Source: Limnoraphis robusta CS-951
Lineage (GTDB): Bacteria > Cyanobacteriota > Cyanobacteriia > Cyanobacteriales > Microcoleaceae
DNA length: 11,115 nucleotides
Direction of reading: 5' to 3'
Assembly (NCBI RefSeq): GCF_000972705.2
Contig: NZ_LATL02000097.1
Location: 1,609 to 12,723 of the forward strand
Shown here: positions 4,787 to 11,115 of the stretch, piece by piece
How positions within the stretch are numbered: position 1 is the stretch's first letter
Layout of the letters: each line of letters begins with the position of its first letter
Notes under the pieces: generated by a model
Told to the model about the DNA's origin: nothing
Databases searched by the model: none
What the model saw: only the letters and a program-made list of their open reading frames with translations
Translations under genes and position numbers: made by a program

Positions 4787-6190
4787 ATGGTAGCAGTAGC
4801 AATTTTAGCGGCCGGACGGGGAACCCGCATGAAATCTGATCTCCCCAAGGTTTTACACCAACTGGGCGATCGCAGTCTAGTTCAGCGAGTTCTCGATAGT
4901 TGTGTAGGAGTTAAACCGAACCGACGACTTGTTATTGTTGGTTATCGAGGCGATTTAGTTCAAGAATCTTTACGAGAAAGCCAAAGTGCTGAGGACTGGT
5001 TTTCTGATTGTCCTCTTGAGTTTATCGAACAACAGGAACAATTGGGAACGGGTCATGCTGTTCAACAGTTACTTCCGCATTTAAAAGGGTTTTCGGGTGA
5101 TTTGTTGGTGTTAAATGGGGATGTTCCGTTGTTGCGTCCTCACACCTTAGAAGAATTGCTGAAAATTCACAAACAAAATGGAAATGCAGCGACAATTTTA
5201 ACCGCTCATTTACCACACCCGAAAGGTTACGGACGAGTATTTTGTGATAGTCAAAATATCGTGAATCAAATTGTAGAGGAACGAGACTGTACGGATGCTC
5301 AACGCAAAAATCACCGGATTAATGCCGGGATTTATTGTTTTAATTGGCCGCAACTTGAAAAAGTTCTTCCCCAGCTTACCTCTAATAATGAGCAAAAAGA
5401 ATATTACCTCACGGATGCCGTTTTTTTCCTCAACCCTGTGATGGCGGTAGATGTGGAAGATTTTCGGGAAATTCTCGGAATTAATAACCGAAAAAATCTC
5501 GCAACGGCTTATCAAGTCTTGCAAGAATGGGTGAAAGATGAATGGATGGCATCGGGTGTAACGTTGCTTGATCCGGCGAGTATTACGATTGATGATACTG
5601 TACAATTAGAACCGGATGTTGTGATCGAACCTCAAACTCATCTACGCGGAAATACGACGATTAAAACGGGGAGTAGAATTGGGCCAGGGAGTTTAATTGA
5701 AAATAGTCAAATTGGCAAAAATGTAACGGTTTTGTTTTCGGTGGTGTCCGATAGTGTGGTTGCAGATGGGACTCGAATCGGCCCTTATTCTCATTTGCGA
5801 GGTCATGCAAACGTTGGGGAAAATTGCCGCATTGGTAATTTTGTGGAACTGAAGAAAACCCAACTTGGCGATCGCACAAATGTCTCTCATTTATCTTATC
5901 TGGGAGATGCCACCGTTGGCAATAAAGTTAATATAGGCGCAGGAACAATTACCGCAAATTATGATGGGGTAAATAAGCATCAAACCCATATTGGCGATCG
6001 CACAAAAACAGGTTCAAATACTGTTTTGGTTGCACCGATTACTTTGGGGGAAGATGTTACTGTTGCGGCGGGTTCAACGGTTACAGAAGATGTTCCTGAT
6101 GATTGTTTAGTTATTGCGCGGGAACGTCAAGTTGTGAAACCGGGTTGGCGGATGAACGCTGAGAAAATAGAACAACCCAAAACCGAGTAA
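4787..6190 (+). CDS. glmU: Bifunctional GlmU: GlcNAc-1-P uridyltransferase / GlcN-1-P acetyltransferase
   Basis: A full-length, 467-residue cytoplasmic enzyme for the last two steps of UDP-GlcNAc synthesis, the precursor of peptidoglycan and other glycans. The N-terminal nucleotidyltransferase domain (1 to about 235) shows [15 protein letters not shown] (7-21), QLGTGHA (85-91) and NGDVPLL with metal-binding Asp112 (110-116). The C-terminal part (about 255-455) is a left-handed beta helix of hexapeptide repeats. In it, [10 protein letters not shown] carries the expected acetyltransferase base His368, followed by [13 protein letters not shown] (382-394). The last 12 residues form a short variable tail. 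The ATG at 4787 gives the exact family N-terminus even though no Shine-Dalgarno is present. It is convergent with the downstream channel gene and shares a hairpin with it. No glmM or glmS lies nearby, so it appears to be a lone unit. Confidence 0.97.
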   Translation: MVAVAILAAGRGTRMKSDLPKVLHQLGDRSLVQRVLDSCVGVKPNRRLVIVGYRGDLVQESLRESQSAEDWFSDCPLEFIEQQEQLGTGHAVQQLLPHLKGFSGDLLVLNGDVPLLRPHTLEELLKIHKQNGNAATILTAHLPHPKGYGRVFCDSQNIVNQIVEERDCTDAQRKNHRINAGIYCFNWPQLEKVLPQLTSNNEQKEYYLTDAVFFLNPVMAVDVEDFREILGINNRKNLATAYQVLQEWVKDEWMASGVTLLDPASITIDDTVQLEPDVVIEPQTHLRGNTTIKTGSRIGPGSLIENSQIGKNVTVLFSVVSDSVVADGTRIGPYSHLRGHANVGENCRIGNFVELKKTQLGDRTNVSHLSYLGDATVGNKVNIGAGTITANYDGVNKHQTHIGDRTKTGSNTVLVAPITLGEDVTVAAGSTVTEDVPDDCLVIARERQVVKPGWRMNAEKIEQPKTE

Positions 6191-6239
6191 AATTTTGAAG
6201 GGGTGTATTTTTTGCGCCCCAAGTCAGAAGAGAAGAAGA

Positions 6240-6294
6240 ACCACAAAGACACAAAGACACCAAGAGAGAATTGTCGTGTCTTTGTGGTGATTTT
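6240..6294. terminator. Bidirectional terminator between convergent glmU and the channel gene
   Basis: ACCACAAAGACAC (6240-6252) pairs perfectly with GTGTCTTTGTGGT (6276-6288), a 13-bp stem, followed by GATTTTTG. The stem lies about 50 bp after the glmU stop and 15 bp from the end of the minus-strand gene, so it can serve both. AAGACAC is repeated inside the loop (6254-6260), allowing an alternative, shorter fold. Confidence 0.7.
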
Positions 6295-6302
6295 TGTCTT
6301 TA

Positions 6303-7742
6303 TTAGTGTGGATTAAACAGTTTTTGAATGCGTTTCCGAATCCAAACGACTGGGTTTTGATCAGGATCTGATTCTTCTATTAATCCTAACTCTTTGAGTT
6401 TAATCTGACAATTGGCGACAATTTCTTGACGTTTGGCGAGTTCTTCTGCTAATCTATTGACCAAATCGGGTTTGTCTTTGATAAACGTCTGAAAGTTGTG
6501 TTTGGGAATGACAAATAACAAGGTATCTTCTAAGGCTCGAATCCCGGCGGGTTGAGGAATACCTAACATGAGAGAAAATTCCCCGAAAAAATTATTAGTA
6601 CGGAGAACATCAATTTGTCGATCAACTTTTTCTAGGTAGGCTTCGACAGAACCTGAGAGGATAATATAAAATCCTTCCCCTGTTTCTCCTTCTCGAAAGA
6701 TCACTTCTGAAGCTTGAAACTGTTTGCGATATCCGAGTTCTATTAGTTGTCGAATATAGAAGTCATTACAGTTTTTGAAATAACAAACCTTTTTTAAAAT
6801 ATCTTTTAAAAAGATCGGCTGAGGGGGTTCTTCTGAAGATAATTGAGGAGGGGTGGAAAGGTTTTGAGGTAGAGATAATGTTTCTGAATTTTTGACCCAT
6901 AAATCTCGTTGAGGGAAGGGAATCGAAATTTTATGTTGACGAAATTGATATTCTATAATGTAAAAAATAGAACTTTTAATGGTAACTTGTTGATCAATTT
7001 GATTGACATAAACCCAAAGTTCAAAGTCTAAAGAATTTTCTCCAAATCCGATAAATTTAACTTTTGGCGATGGATCATGTAAAACGGTTGATTCCATGTA
7101 CGCACAGTCTAACAAAATTTCAGTTACCAGAACCGGATCACTCCCATAAGCGACACCAATTGGAATTTTGATGCGTCCTCGGAAGCTTTCTAAACTCATA
7201 TTAACTAAGCGTTTTTCAACCAATTGACTATTGGGAACAACGACATCAAATTGATCGAAGGTTTCAATTAAAGTGGAACGAATGGAAATTTCTTTCACAT
7301 ATCCAATCATTCCATCGAGTTCGATAAAATCTCCGACTTTAACTTTACGTTCGAGTAAAATCGTTAAACCACTGACAAAGTTTTTCGTAATATCTTGTAA
7401 CCCAAACCCAATCCCAATCCCTAAACCGCCTGCTAAAATTGCTAAGGAACCCAGATCAATTCCATTGACTTGTAAAGCTAAAATACAGGCTAAAACGCCA
7501 ACTCCATAACCTAAAATTGTTGAGATGATTTCTCGGTTACTGGCGTCTATTTTTAATCTCGTTAAGATTTTGGTTTTGAGAAATTGTTTGAACAGTCGAG
7601 AAATCAGAAGCGCAAAAATCAGTGAAACGGTTAAGTTGACAACGGCTAAACTGGAGATGGGTTTATTCCCAATCTTGAATAAAGGTTCACTCAGAAAAGA
7701 CAAGTTGACAGCTAAAATTTTCCCAAAGATTACGAACAACAT
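6303..7742 (-). CDS. MscS-family channel with C-terminal cyclic-nucleotide-binding-like domain (bCNG type)
   Basis: A 479-residue inner-membrane protein. Three hydrophobic segments lie at about 28-50, 72-92 and 97-130. The last is the Gly/Ala-rich MscS pore helix (LAILAGGLGIGIGFGLQDI, 100-118). The MscS beta domain follows, with KVGDFIELDG (135-144), VKEISIRSTLIET (149-161) and VVVPNSQLV (167-175), then the alpha/beta vestibule to about 285. A Pro/Ser/Gln-rich linker (286-310) leads to a Crp-like domain (about 313-440) with GEGFYIILSGSVEAYL (355-370) and the phosphate cassette FFGEFSLMLGIPQPAG (385-400). This layout matches bacterial cyclic-nucleotide-gated MscS relatives, thought to gate ions on ligand binding rather than tension. 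The usual cassette Arg is Gln397, so cAMP/cGMP binding is uncertain. In the reading direction the ATG follows an upstream in-frame TAG within five codons, fixing the start. A hairpin and about 150 bp separate it from the DUF1517 gene. Confidence 0.93.
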   Translation of the reverse strand: MLFVIFGKILAVNLSFLSEPLFKIGNKPISSLAVVNLTVSLIFALLISRLFKQFLKTKILTRLKIDASNREIISTILGYGVGVLACILALQVNGIDLGSLAILAGGLGIGIGFGLQDITKNFVSGLTILLERKVKVGDFIELDGMIGYVKEISIRSTLIETFDQFDVVVPNSQLVEKRLVNMSLESFRGRIKIPIGVAYGSDPVLVTEILLDCAYMESTVLHDPSPKVKFIGFGENSLDFELWVYVNQIDQQVTIKSSIFYIIEYQFRQHKISIPFPQRDLWVKNSETLSLPQNLSTPPQLSSEEPPQPIFLKDILKKVCYFKNCNDFYIRQLIELGYRKQFQASEVIFREGETGEGFYIILSGSVEAYLEKVDRQIDVLRTNNFFGEFSLMLGIPQPAGIRALEDTLLFVIPKHNFQTFIKDKPDLVNRLAEELAKRQEIVANCQIKLKELGLIEESDPDQNPVVWIRKRIQKLFNPH

Positions 7743-7817
7743 ATTTTTAACCGACTAACGTTAAAAATTAAAACGGATTCATTACCAATGTCAAACACCT
7801 TAGTGAGTAGCGGTTTC

Positions 7818-7870
7818 CCAAAAACCCGGTTTACCAAAAACCCGGCTCCTTGAAGAAACCGGGTTTTTTT
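7818..7870. terminator. Terminator of the DUF1517 gene, CCCGG...CCGGG hairpin
   Basis: AAAAACCCGG (7836-7845) pairs with CCGGGTTTTT (7859-7868). Read on the minus strand the hairpin ends in TTTTT and lies 24 bp after the DUF1517 stop. CCAAAAACCCGG is present twice in tandem (7818-7829 and 7834-7845), so part of the left arm has been duplicated. It is the third hairpin of this type in the window. The rest of the gap 7743-7893 shows nothing clear. Confidence 0.65.
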
Positions 7871-7893
7871 AGTAGATTAAATTAAACAAGGAA

Positions 7894-8850
7894 TTAAACG
7901 AGTGCTAAATCGGGATAATTCGCCAACATATCATCAGTGCTGAGTGTATCTCCCTTCGCTTGTGGAGTCCATAAGACTTCTACCGCTAACAGTTGTTCAC
8001 CGCCAACAGAACCCAAACGACTAATCGCTTGACGCAATTCTTGAGCGCTATTCACTTTTGGTAATTCTAGCTTTCCTAATGTTCCCACAACTAGGGTGAC
8101 AACGATATATTCTCCCGGTGCTTGATCTTGGGGAACAATTTCACCGTTACCTGTATCACCGGATGAAATTGCAGGTGCAGTCATACCGGAAAGCTGATTA
8201 TTATAATTAGACAGGGTTTCTTCGGTGAACTTACTGCGTTCTGCGATCGCCCACTGATTAAACTTGGACTCTGCCCCTTCCATTCCCGTTTGTGTCGTTT
8301 CAGCCGCCCCATAAGCCCAATATTCAGGGTGACGCAACAGGGCTAAAGTGGCTTCTTGTAACACTTGGGCGCGTCCTTGTGCCGAGCCTGTATCCGCCGC
8401 TTGAGCGATGCGATCGAGGTCATCTTGTAGGCTACGACCCTCCGCCAATAAACCCACCTGTACACGCCCTACAGACACTCCAGAACGGCTGTAAGAGCTT
8501 GTTTCTTCGCCGCCCCCCGCAGCAGACTGGAAGCTTCTAACCAGGAAATTCGCGATCGCAATAACGATGAAAATGCTAAATAATCCACCAAAGCCGCCGC
8601 CAAACCCAAAGAAGGGAATTAGGAAGGGGAAGCCAAAGCCACCACCATAACCATAACCGCCACCGGGCGCTCGAGTTGGGCCAGGAGCATAGGTTCGAGG
8701 TGTTCTAAAGGAACCTCCGCCAATGCGTCCCCCACTCCGGGCGGCGAGTGCAAAATCGGCTTGAGAGAAGATCAAGGTAAATACTATCCCAAAAGCCACT
8801 AAGGATTTCAAAATGGATTGAATTCGTGAATGCCGTTTCTCGTTTTTCAT
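7894..8850 (-). CDS. DUF1517 family membrane/exported protein (thylakoid- or FLAP1-like)
   Basis: A 318-residue protein of the DUF1517 family, restricted to cyanobacteria and plastids. Residues 1-12 are basic. A hydrophobic stretch (13-36) ending ALA|ARSGG looks like a signal peptide or membrane anchor. Residues 38-90 are very rich in Gly, Pro, Tyr and Phe (PGGGYGYGGGFGFPF, 62-76), and a second hydrophobic helix lies at about 88-105. The soluble part carries the family segments VGRVQVGLLAEGRSLQDDL (127-145), ATLALLRHPEYWAYG (167-181) and YIVVTLVVGTLGKLELP (248-264). From memory, the Arabidopsis relative FLAP1 affects proton homeostasis and non-photochemical quenching under fluctuating light, so a thylakoid or envelope location is likely. 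A 10-bp palindrome, AGGTTAACCT (8872-8881), lies 22 bp upstream of the ATG. It is probably monocistronic. The family call is confident; the role is not. Confidence 0.88.
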   Translation of the reverse strand: MKNEKRHSRIQSILKSLVAFGIVFTLIFSQADFALAARSGGRIGGGSFRTPRTYAPGPTRAPGGGYGYGGGFGFPFLIPFFGFGGGFGGLFSIFIVIAIANFLVRSFQSAAGGGEETSSYSRSGVSVGRVQVGLLAEGRSLQDDLDRIAQAADTGSAQGRAQVLQEATLALLRHPEYWAYGAAETTQTGMEGAESKFNQWAIAERSKFTEETLSNYNNQLSGMTAPAISSGDTGNGEIVPQDQAPGEYIVVTLVVGTLGKLELPKVNSAQELRQAISRLGSVGGEQLLAVEVLWTPQAKGDTLSTDDMLANYPDLALV

Positions 8851-8971
8851 AGAGTTTTCTATTTTAACTTCAGGTTAACCTAGAGCGGATAACCGACCTC
8901 ACCTAATACTGTAGCGTTTCTTGGGTTCCTGCTTAACTCCTGGGATGGGTGGATTTCCGCCAATGGGGATT
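8851..8971 (-). promoter_or_regulatory. Upstream region of the DUF1517 gene with palindrome AGGTTAACCT
   Basis: The perfect 10-bp palindrome at 8872-8881 lies 22 bp before the DUF1517 start (ATG at 8850, minus strand). On the minus strand TAAAAT follows it, too close to the ATG for an ordinary -10 with a leader. No convincing -35/-10 pair is visible, so this marks only where the promoter should be. Confidence 0.25.
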
Positions 8972-9056
8972 TATAGCAGAAGTCAGAAGTCAAACTCTTT
9001 CTAGACTCTAGTTTGACGAATTGTTCTGTCCTAATTGCAACTTTGCGACTGCTATA
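8972..9056. mobile_element. MITE-like 85-bp element with TATAGCAG terminal inverted repeats
   Basis: TATAGCAG (8972-8979) and CTGCTATA (9049-9056) are perfect 8-bp terminal inverted repeats bounding 85 bp. Inside, GTCAAACT (8989-8996) and AGTTTGAC (9010-9017) form a second perfect inverted repeat. The element has no coding capacity and no obvious target-site duplication. It sits between divergent genes. Many cyanobacterial genomes carry short non-autonomous elements with such ends, but copy number cannot be judged here. Confidence 0.5.
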
Positions 9057-9142
9057 GCATTGATGAGTCAGTCTAGATGTTCAGAGCGTGTCTGTAAAGT
9101 CGGATGCTTTTTTATTCTTAATTCTCAATTCTCAGATAAAGA

Positions 9143-9148
9143 TATACT
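9143..9148 (+). promoter_or_regulatory. Possible -10 element for the exported hypothetical gene
   Basis: TATACT matches the sigma-70 -10 consensus TATAAT at five of six positions and lies 29 bp before the proposed TTG start at 9178. No -35 consensus is visible 17 bp upstream. It sits inside the longer GTG reading frame, consistent with the downstream start being the real one. Confidence 0.3.
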
Positions 9149-9177
9149 ACGAACGGGCTAGCTGGAGGATTGCTTTT

Positions 9178-9786
9178 TTGAGAACAATTCAAGATTTTTT
9201 TAAGCTTCAGAAAATCAAGAAAGTTAAACGTTACTTTTTTCTGACTGTTGCTATTTTCTTAATTATAACCTATTCTGTTAACGATTTTTCAGTTCAGGCT
9301 TTAACGGTTGCTAAAACGATTATTCGTCCGAATTCTGTCAATCAACCCAGTTGTCCGACGGATTTACAAGCGTTACTGGATAAAATGTTACCAGATTTAC
9401 CGAGTTATACCAATCGAGTGATTCAACGGGCGAGTACCAATCGTCAATTAGAACGAGACATTTATATTTTACTGGCTACACAGTTAGATGAACTTGAAGC
9501 TTTACCTTTTAATGTCAATTTAGATCATCCCGATGAAACCTATCTGGTTTATTTTCAAACTTGGCAACGAAAACATTATCCCAATAAAATTATTAGATTC
9601 AAACAATATCATTGGTTATTTTTGCGAAGAAGTCCGACAGGTTGGGTGTTAGAAAAGATGTTTTCCAAGTCGAGTTCTTACCCTCAATATGGATTTTATC
9701 CGCTTCCGGGTGAAACGAGCGAAAGTGCGATCGCCCAAGCCATTGGTTTGTGGTTACGGGACTGTCAAGCGGCGAATAGCAATTAG
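9178..9786 (+). CDS. Exported hypothetical protein, about 202 aa
   Basis: I recognise no characterised family. I prefer the TTG at 9178 because GGAGG (9164-9168) lies nine bases upstream. The protein then begins with a basic region (KLQKIKKVKRY, 9-19) and a hydrophobic core (20-32), ending in SVQA at about 41, a credible Sec signal peptide. The frame stays open upstream to a GTG at 9088 (232 aa), but those extra 30 residues look like translated intergenic DNA and have no ribosome binding site. The mature part opens with CPTDLQALLDKMLPDLPSYTNRVIQR (59-84) and contains YHWLFLRRSPTGWVLEKMF (144-162), like a small periplasmic or lumenal domain. Two cysteines (59 and 196) could form a disulfide. 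No membrane segment follows the signal. It reads towards the ABC transporter, 156 bp ahead. It looks like a lineage-specific cyanobacterial protein; function unknown. Confidence 0.72.
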   Translation: MRTIQDFFKLQKIKKVKRYFFLTVAIFLIITYSVNDFSVQALTVAKTIIRPNSVNQPSCPTDLQALLDKMLPDLPSYTNRVIQRASTNRQLERDIYILLATQLDELEALPFNVNLDHPDETYLVYFQTWQRKHYPNKIIRFKQYHWLFLRRSPTGWVLEKMFSKSSSYPQYGFYPLPGETSESAIAQAIGLWLRDCQAANSN

Positions 9787-9942
9787 AATGCCGACAAGCC
9801 TTATTCTAATTTCTATCTCTTTATCTTATCACAAAAGGATAGCGTTGATCAACTCATAAACAACCAGCCTGAAAACCCGTTAAAATTTTTTAAAAATGTC
9901 ACAATAATACAGAGTCATCGTTAATCCTAAACTTGAGTACCC
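9787..9942 (+). promoter_or_regulatory. Gap before the ABC exporter, likely promoter region
   Basis: The gap is A/T-rich, with TAATAC at 9905-9910 as a possible -10 about 33 bp before the GTG. No matching -35, hairpin terminator or repeat stands out, so it is unclear whether the exporter has its own promoter or is read through from the preceding gene. Confidence 0.25.
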
Positions 9943-11115
9943 GTGAACGATTTTACCGCATCTTCTCAACCGTTGCCGAATAAGTTTTTTTCAGACTATC
10001 GTAGCGATCGCCCGTTTAAAACTTTACTCTACCTCTATCAAAACGATCTACGCTATATCGGGCTATCAATGCTATTTTACCTGATTAAGCACAGTCCTGA
10101 ATGGATTCGACCCTTAATTATTGCCAATATTATTGATATTATCTCCAGTCCAAGCACTCACAGTTTATCAGAACTCTGGTTCAATGGAGCTTTTTTAGCC
10201 TTTTCAATTCTTCAAAATACTCCCACCCATTATCTTCATATTCGCTTCTTGAGTACCGCCACTCATTCAATGGAATATAACCTCAGATCGGCGATTACTC
10301 GTCAACTGCAATATCTTTCAATTGGCTTTCATCAACAACGAAATTCAGGAGCGATTCAAAACAAGTTACTGCGAGATGTAGAAGCCGTCGCCCTATTAAC
10401 AACTCAGATTTTTCAGTATCTCCCTTCATCCATTTTAACGATTGTAATTGCCATTATCATTACCGCCATTCGCGCTCCTGGATTTTTGATTTTTTTCGTG
10501 GGAACCATTCCGGTAGCTGTTACGTTAATTCGATATTTTCGCACGCCAATTCGTTCTCGAAACTCCGTCTTTCGTCAACAGATGGAAACCACTTCAGCCT
10601 ATTTAATTGAAATGCTGAAACTGATTCCCATTACTCGCGCTCATGGTGCCGAAGAAGCGGAAATTTATCGCACCGAACAACGTTTAAAAACCCTCAAACA
10701 AGCCAGTATTAAACTCGATTTAATCAACGCTTTAGCGAATGCTGCATCTTGGGTGAGTTTGCGATCTTTTAACCTAGTTTGCTTATTAGCCTCCGCTTGG
10801 TTAGCCTATACTGGAAAATGGGGAATTACCGTCGGAGATGTCGTCTTATTAACGGGATATTTTGACTCAATTACAGGTTCAGTTGTGCAGATTTTAGGAG
10901 TCCTTCCCCAAATCGGAAAAGGGTTTGAGGCGTTGTCAAGTATTGGGGAAGTTTTAGAATGTCCTGATGTTGAACAAAATAAAGGAAAAACACCCGTTAA
11001 ACGACTAAAAGGAGAGTTTTGTTTTGAGTCGGTTTGTTATGTTTATCCCGAGAGTCGAAACCAAACTGCAATTGTCGATTTTTCTCTACAGGTTAAACCC
11101 GGAGAAACGATAGCC
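9943..11115 (+). CDS. ABC exporter, fused permease and ATPase (3' end outside window)
   Basis: The frame is open from GTG 9943 to the window end, 391 residues, with no stop. The layout is that of a type I (MsbA-like) half-transporter. Six hydrophobic segments lie at about 36-63, 79-101, 156-178, 180-200, 270-292 and 300-323. Cytoplasmic-loop signatures are FHQQRNSGAIQNKLLRDVEA (129-148) and ITRAHGAEEAEIYRTEQRL (230-248). The ATPase domain starts at about 355 (GEFCFESVCYVYPES), with Tyr368 as the likely A-loop residue stacking on adenine. The window stops at VKPGETIA, just before Walker A. The substrate is unknown; relatives export lipids, peptides or drugs. An upstream ATG (9896) meets a stop after three codons, so GTG is the best start; no strong ribosome binding site is present. 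It may be co-expressed with the exported protein before it, but the 156-bp gap is long for an operon. Confidence 0.9.
   Translation, partial: MNDFTASSQPLPNKFFSDYRSDRPFKTLLYLYQNDLRYIGLSMLFYLIKHSPEWIRPLIIANIIDIISSPSTHSLSELWFNGAFLAFSILQNTPTHYLHIRFLSTATHSMEYNLRSAITRQLQYLSIGFHQQRNSGAIQNKLLRDVEAVALLTTQIFQYLPSSILTIVIAIIITAIRAPGFLIFFVGTIPVAVTLIRYFRTPIRSRNSVFRQQMETTSAYLIEMLKLIPITRAHGAEEAEIYRTEQRLKTLKQASIKLDLINALANAASWVSLRSFNLVCLLASAWLAYTGKWGITVGDVVLLTGYFDSITGSVVQILGVLPQIGKGFEALSSIGEVLECPDVEQNKGKTPVKRLKGEFCFESVCYVYPESRNQTAIVDFSLQVKPGETIA

Noticed and set aside
5210..5605. 131-codon minus-strand open frame inside glmU
   Set aside because: It lies wholly antisense to a clearly conserved glmU coding region, has no recognisable domain or start signal, and is low in complexity.
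7273..7758. Two plus-strand open frames (78 and 77 codons) antisense to the channel gene
   Set aside because: They mirror the conserved pore and beta-domain coding region, have biased composition and no ribosome binding site.
1..11115. tRNA, rRNA or known riboswitch genes
   Set aside because: No cloverleaf with TTCRA-type arms, rRNA motif or recognisable riboswitch core was seen. The hairpins present are repeats or terminators.

Overview
The window is chromosomal DNA from a cyanobacterium. Ten perfect copies of the HIP1 octamer GCGATCGC lie at 2615, 3852, 3937, 4866, 5868, 5994, 8243, 8552, 9727 and 10004, all inside genes. The genes include a CP12-family protein and a DUF1517 protein, both typical of oxygenic phototrophs. 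The nif-type ferredoxin and flavodoxin suggest a diazotroph. The intergenic repeats built on GTAGGGGCGGGTT resemble, from memory, those of non-heterocystous filamentous (Oscillatoriales) genomes; the genus cannot be fixed from sequence alone.

Layout. (1) 1-2977, all on the plus strand: the 3' end of a CP12-like protein, an unrecognised 133-residue protein, a long-chain flavodoxin, a nif-specific 2[4Fe-4S] ferredoxin (FdxB, ferredoxin III) and a cysteine synthase. This looks like the edge of a nitrogen-fixation region: two low-potential electron carriers that could feed nitrogenase, beside a cysteine supply enzyme useful for Fe-S cluster assembly. No nifHDK or other core nif gene is inside the window. 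(2) 2978-4786: a repeat-rich zone surrounding a stand-alone MnmD-type tRNA methyltransferase gene. At least eight full or partial copies of one palindromic repeat family lie on both sides of it, in both orientations. The gene's stop codon lies inside one copy, and its 3' end is duplicated 150 bp downstream. (3) 4787-6190: glmU, a bifunctional UDP-GlcNAc synthesis enzyme, convergent with the next gene across a strong hairpin. (4) 6303-8850, minus strand: an MscS-type channel with a C-terminal cyclic-nucleotide-binding-like domain, and an exported or membrane DUF1517 protein; both are probably separate transcription units. (5) 8851-11115: a small MITE-like element, an unrecognised exported protein, and the 5' part of an ABC exporter cut by the window end just before its Walker A motif.

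No rRNA, tRNA, CRISPR array, transposase or phage gene was seen. The most unusual parts are the repeat zone wrapped around mnmD, the cysteine-poor CP12 variant next to nif-type electron carriers, the flavodoxin with an atypical FMN loop, and the channel whose nucleotide-binding cassette lacks the usual arginine.
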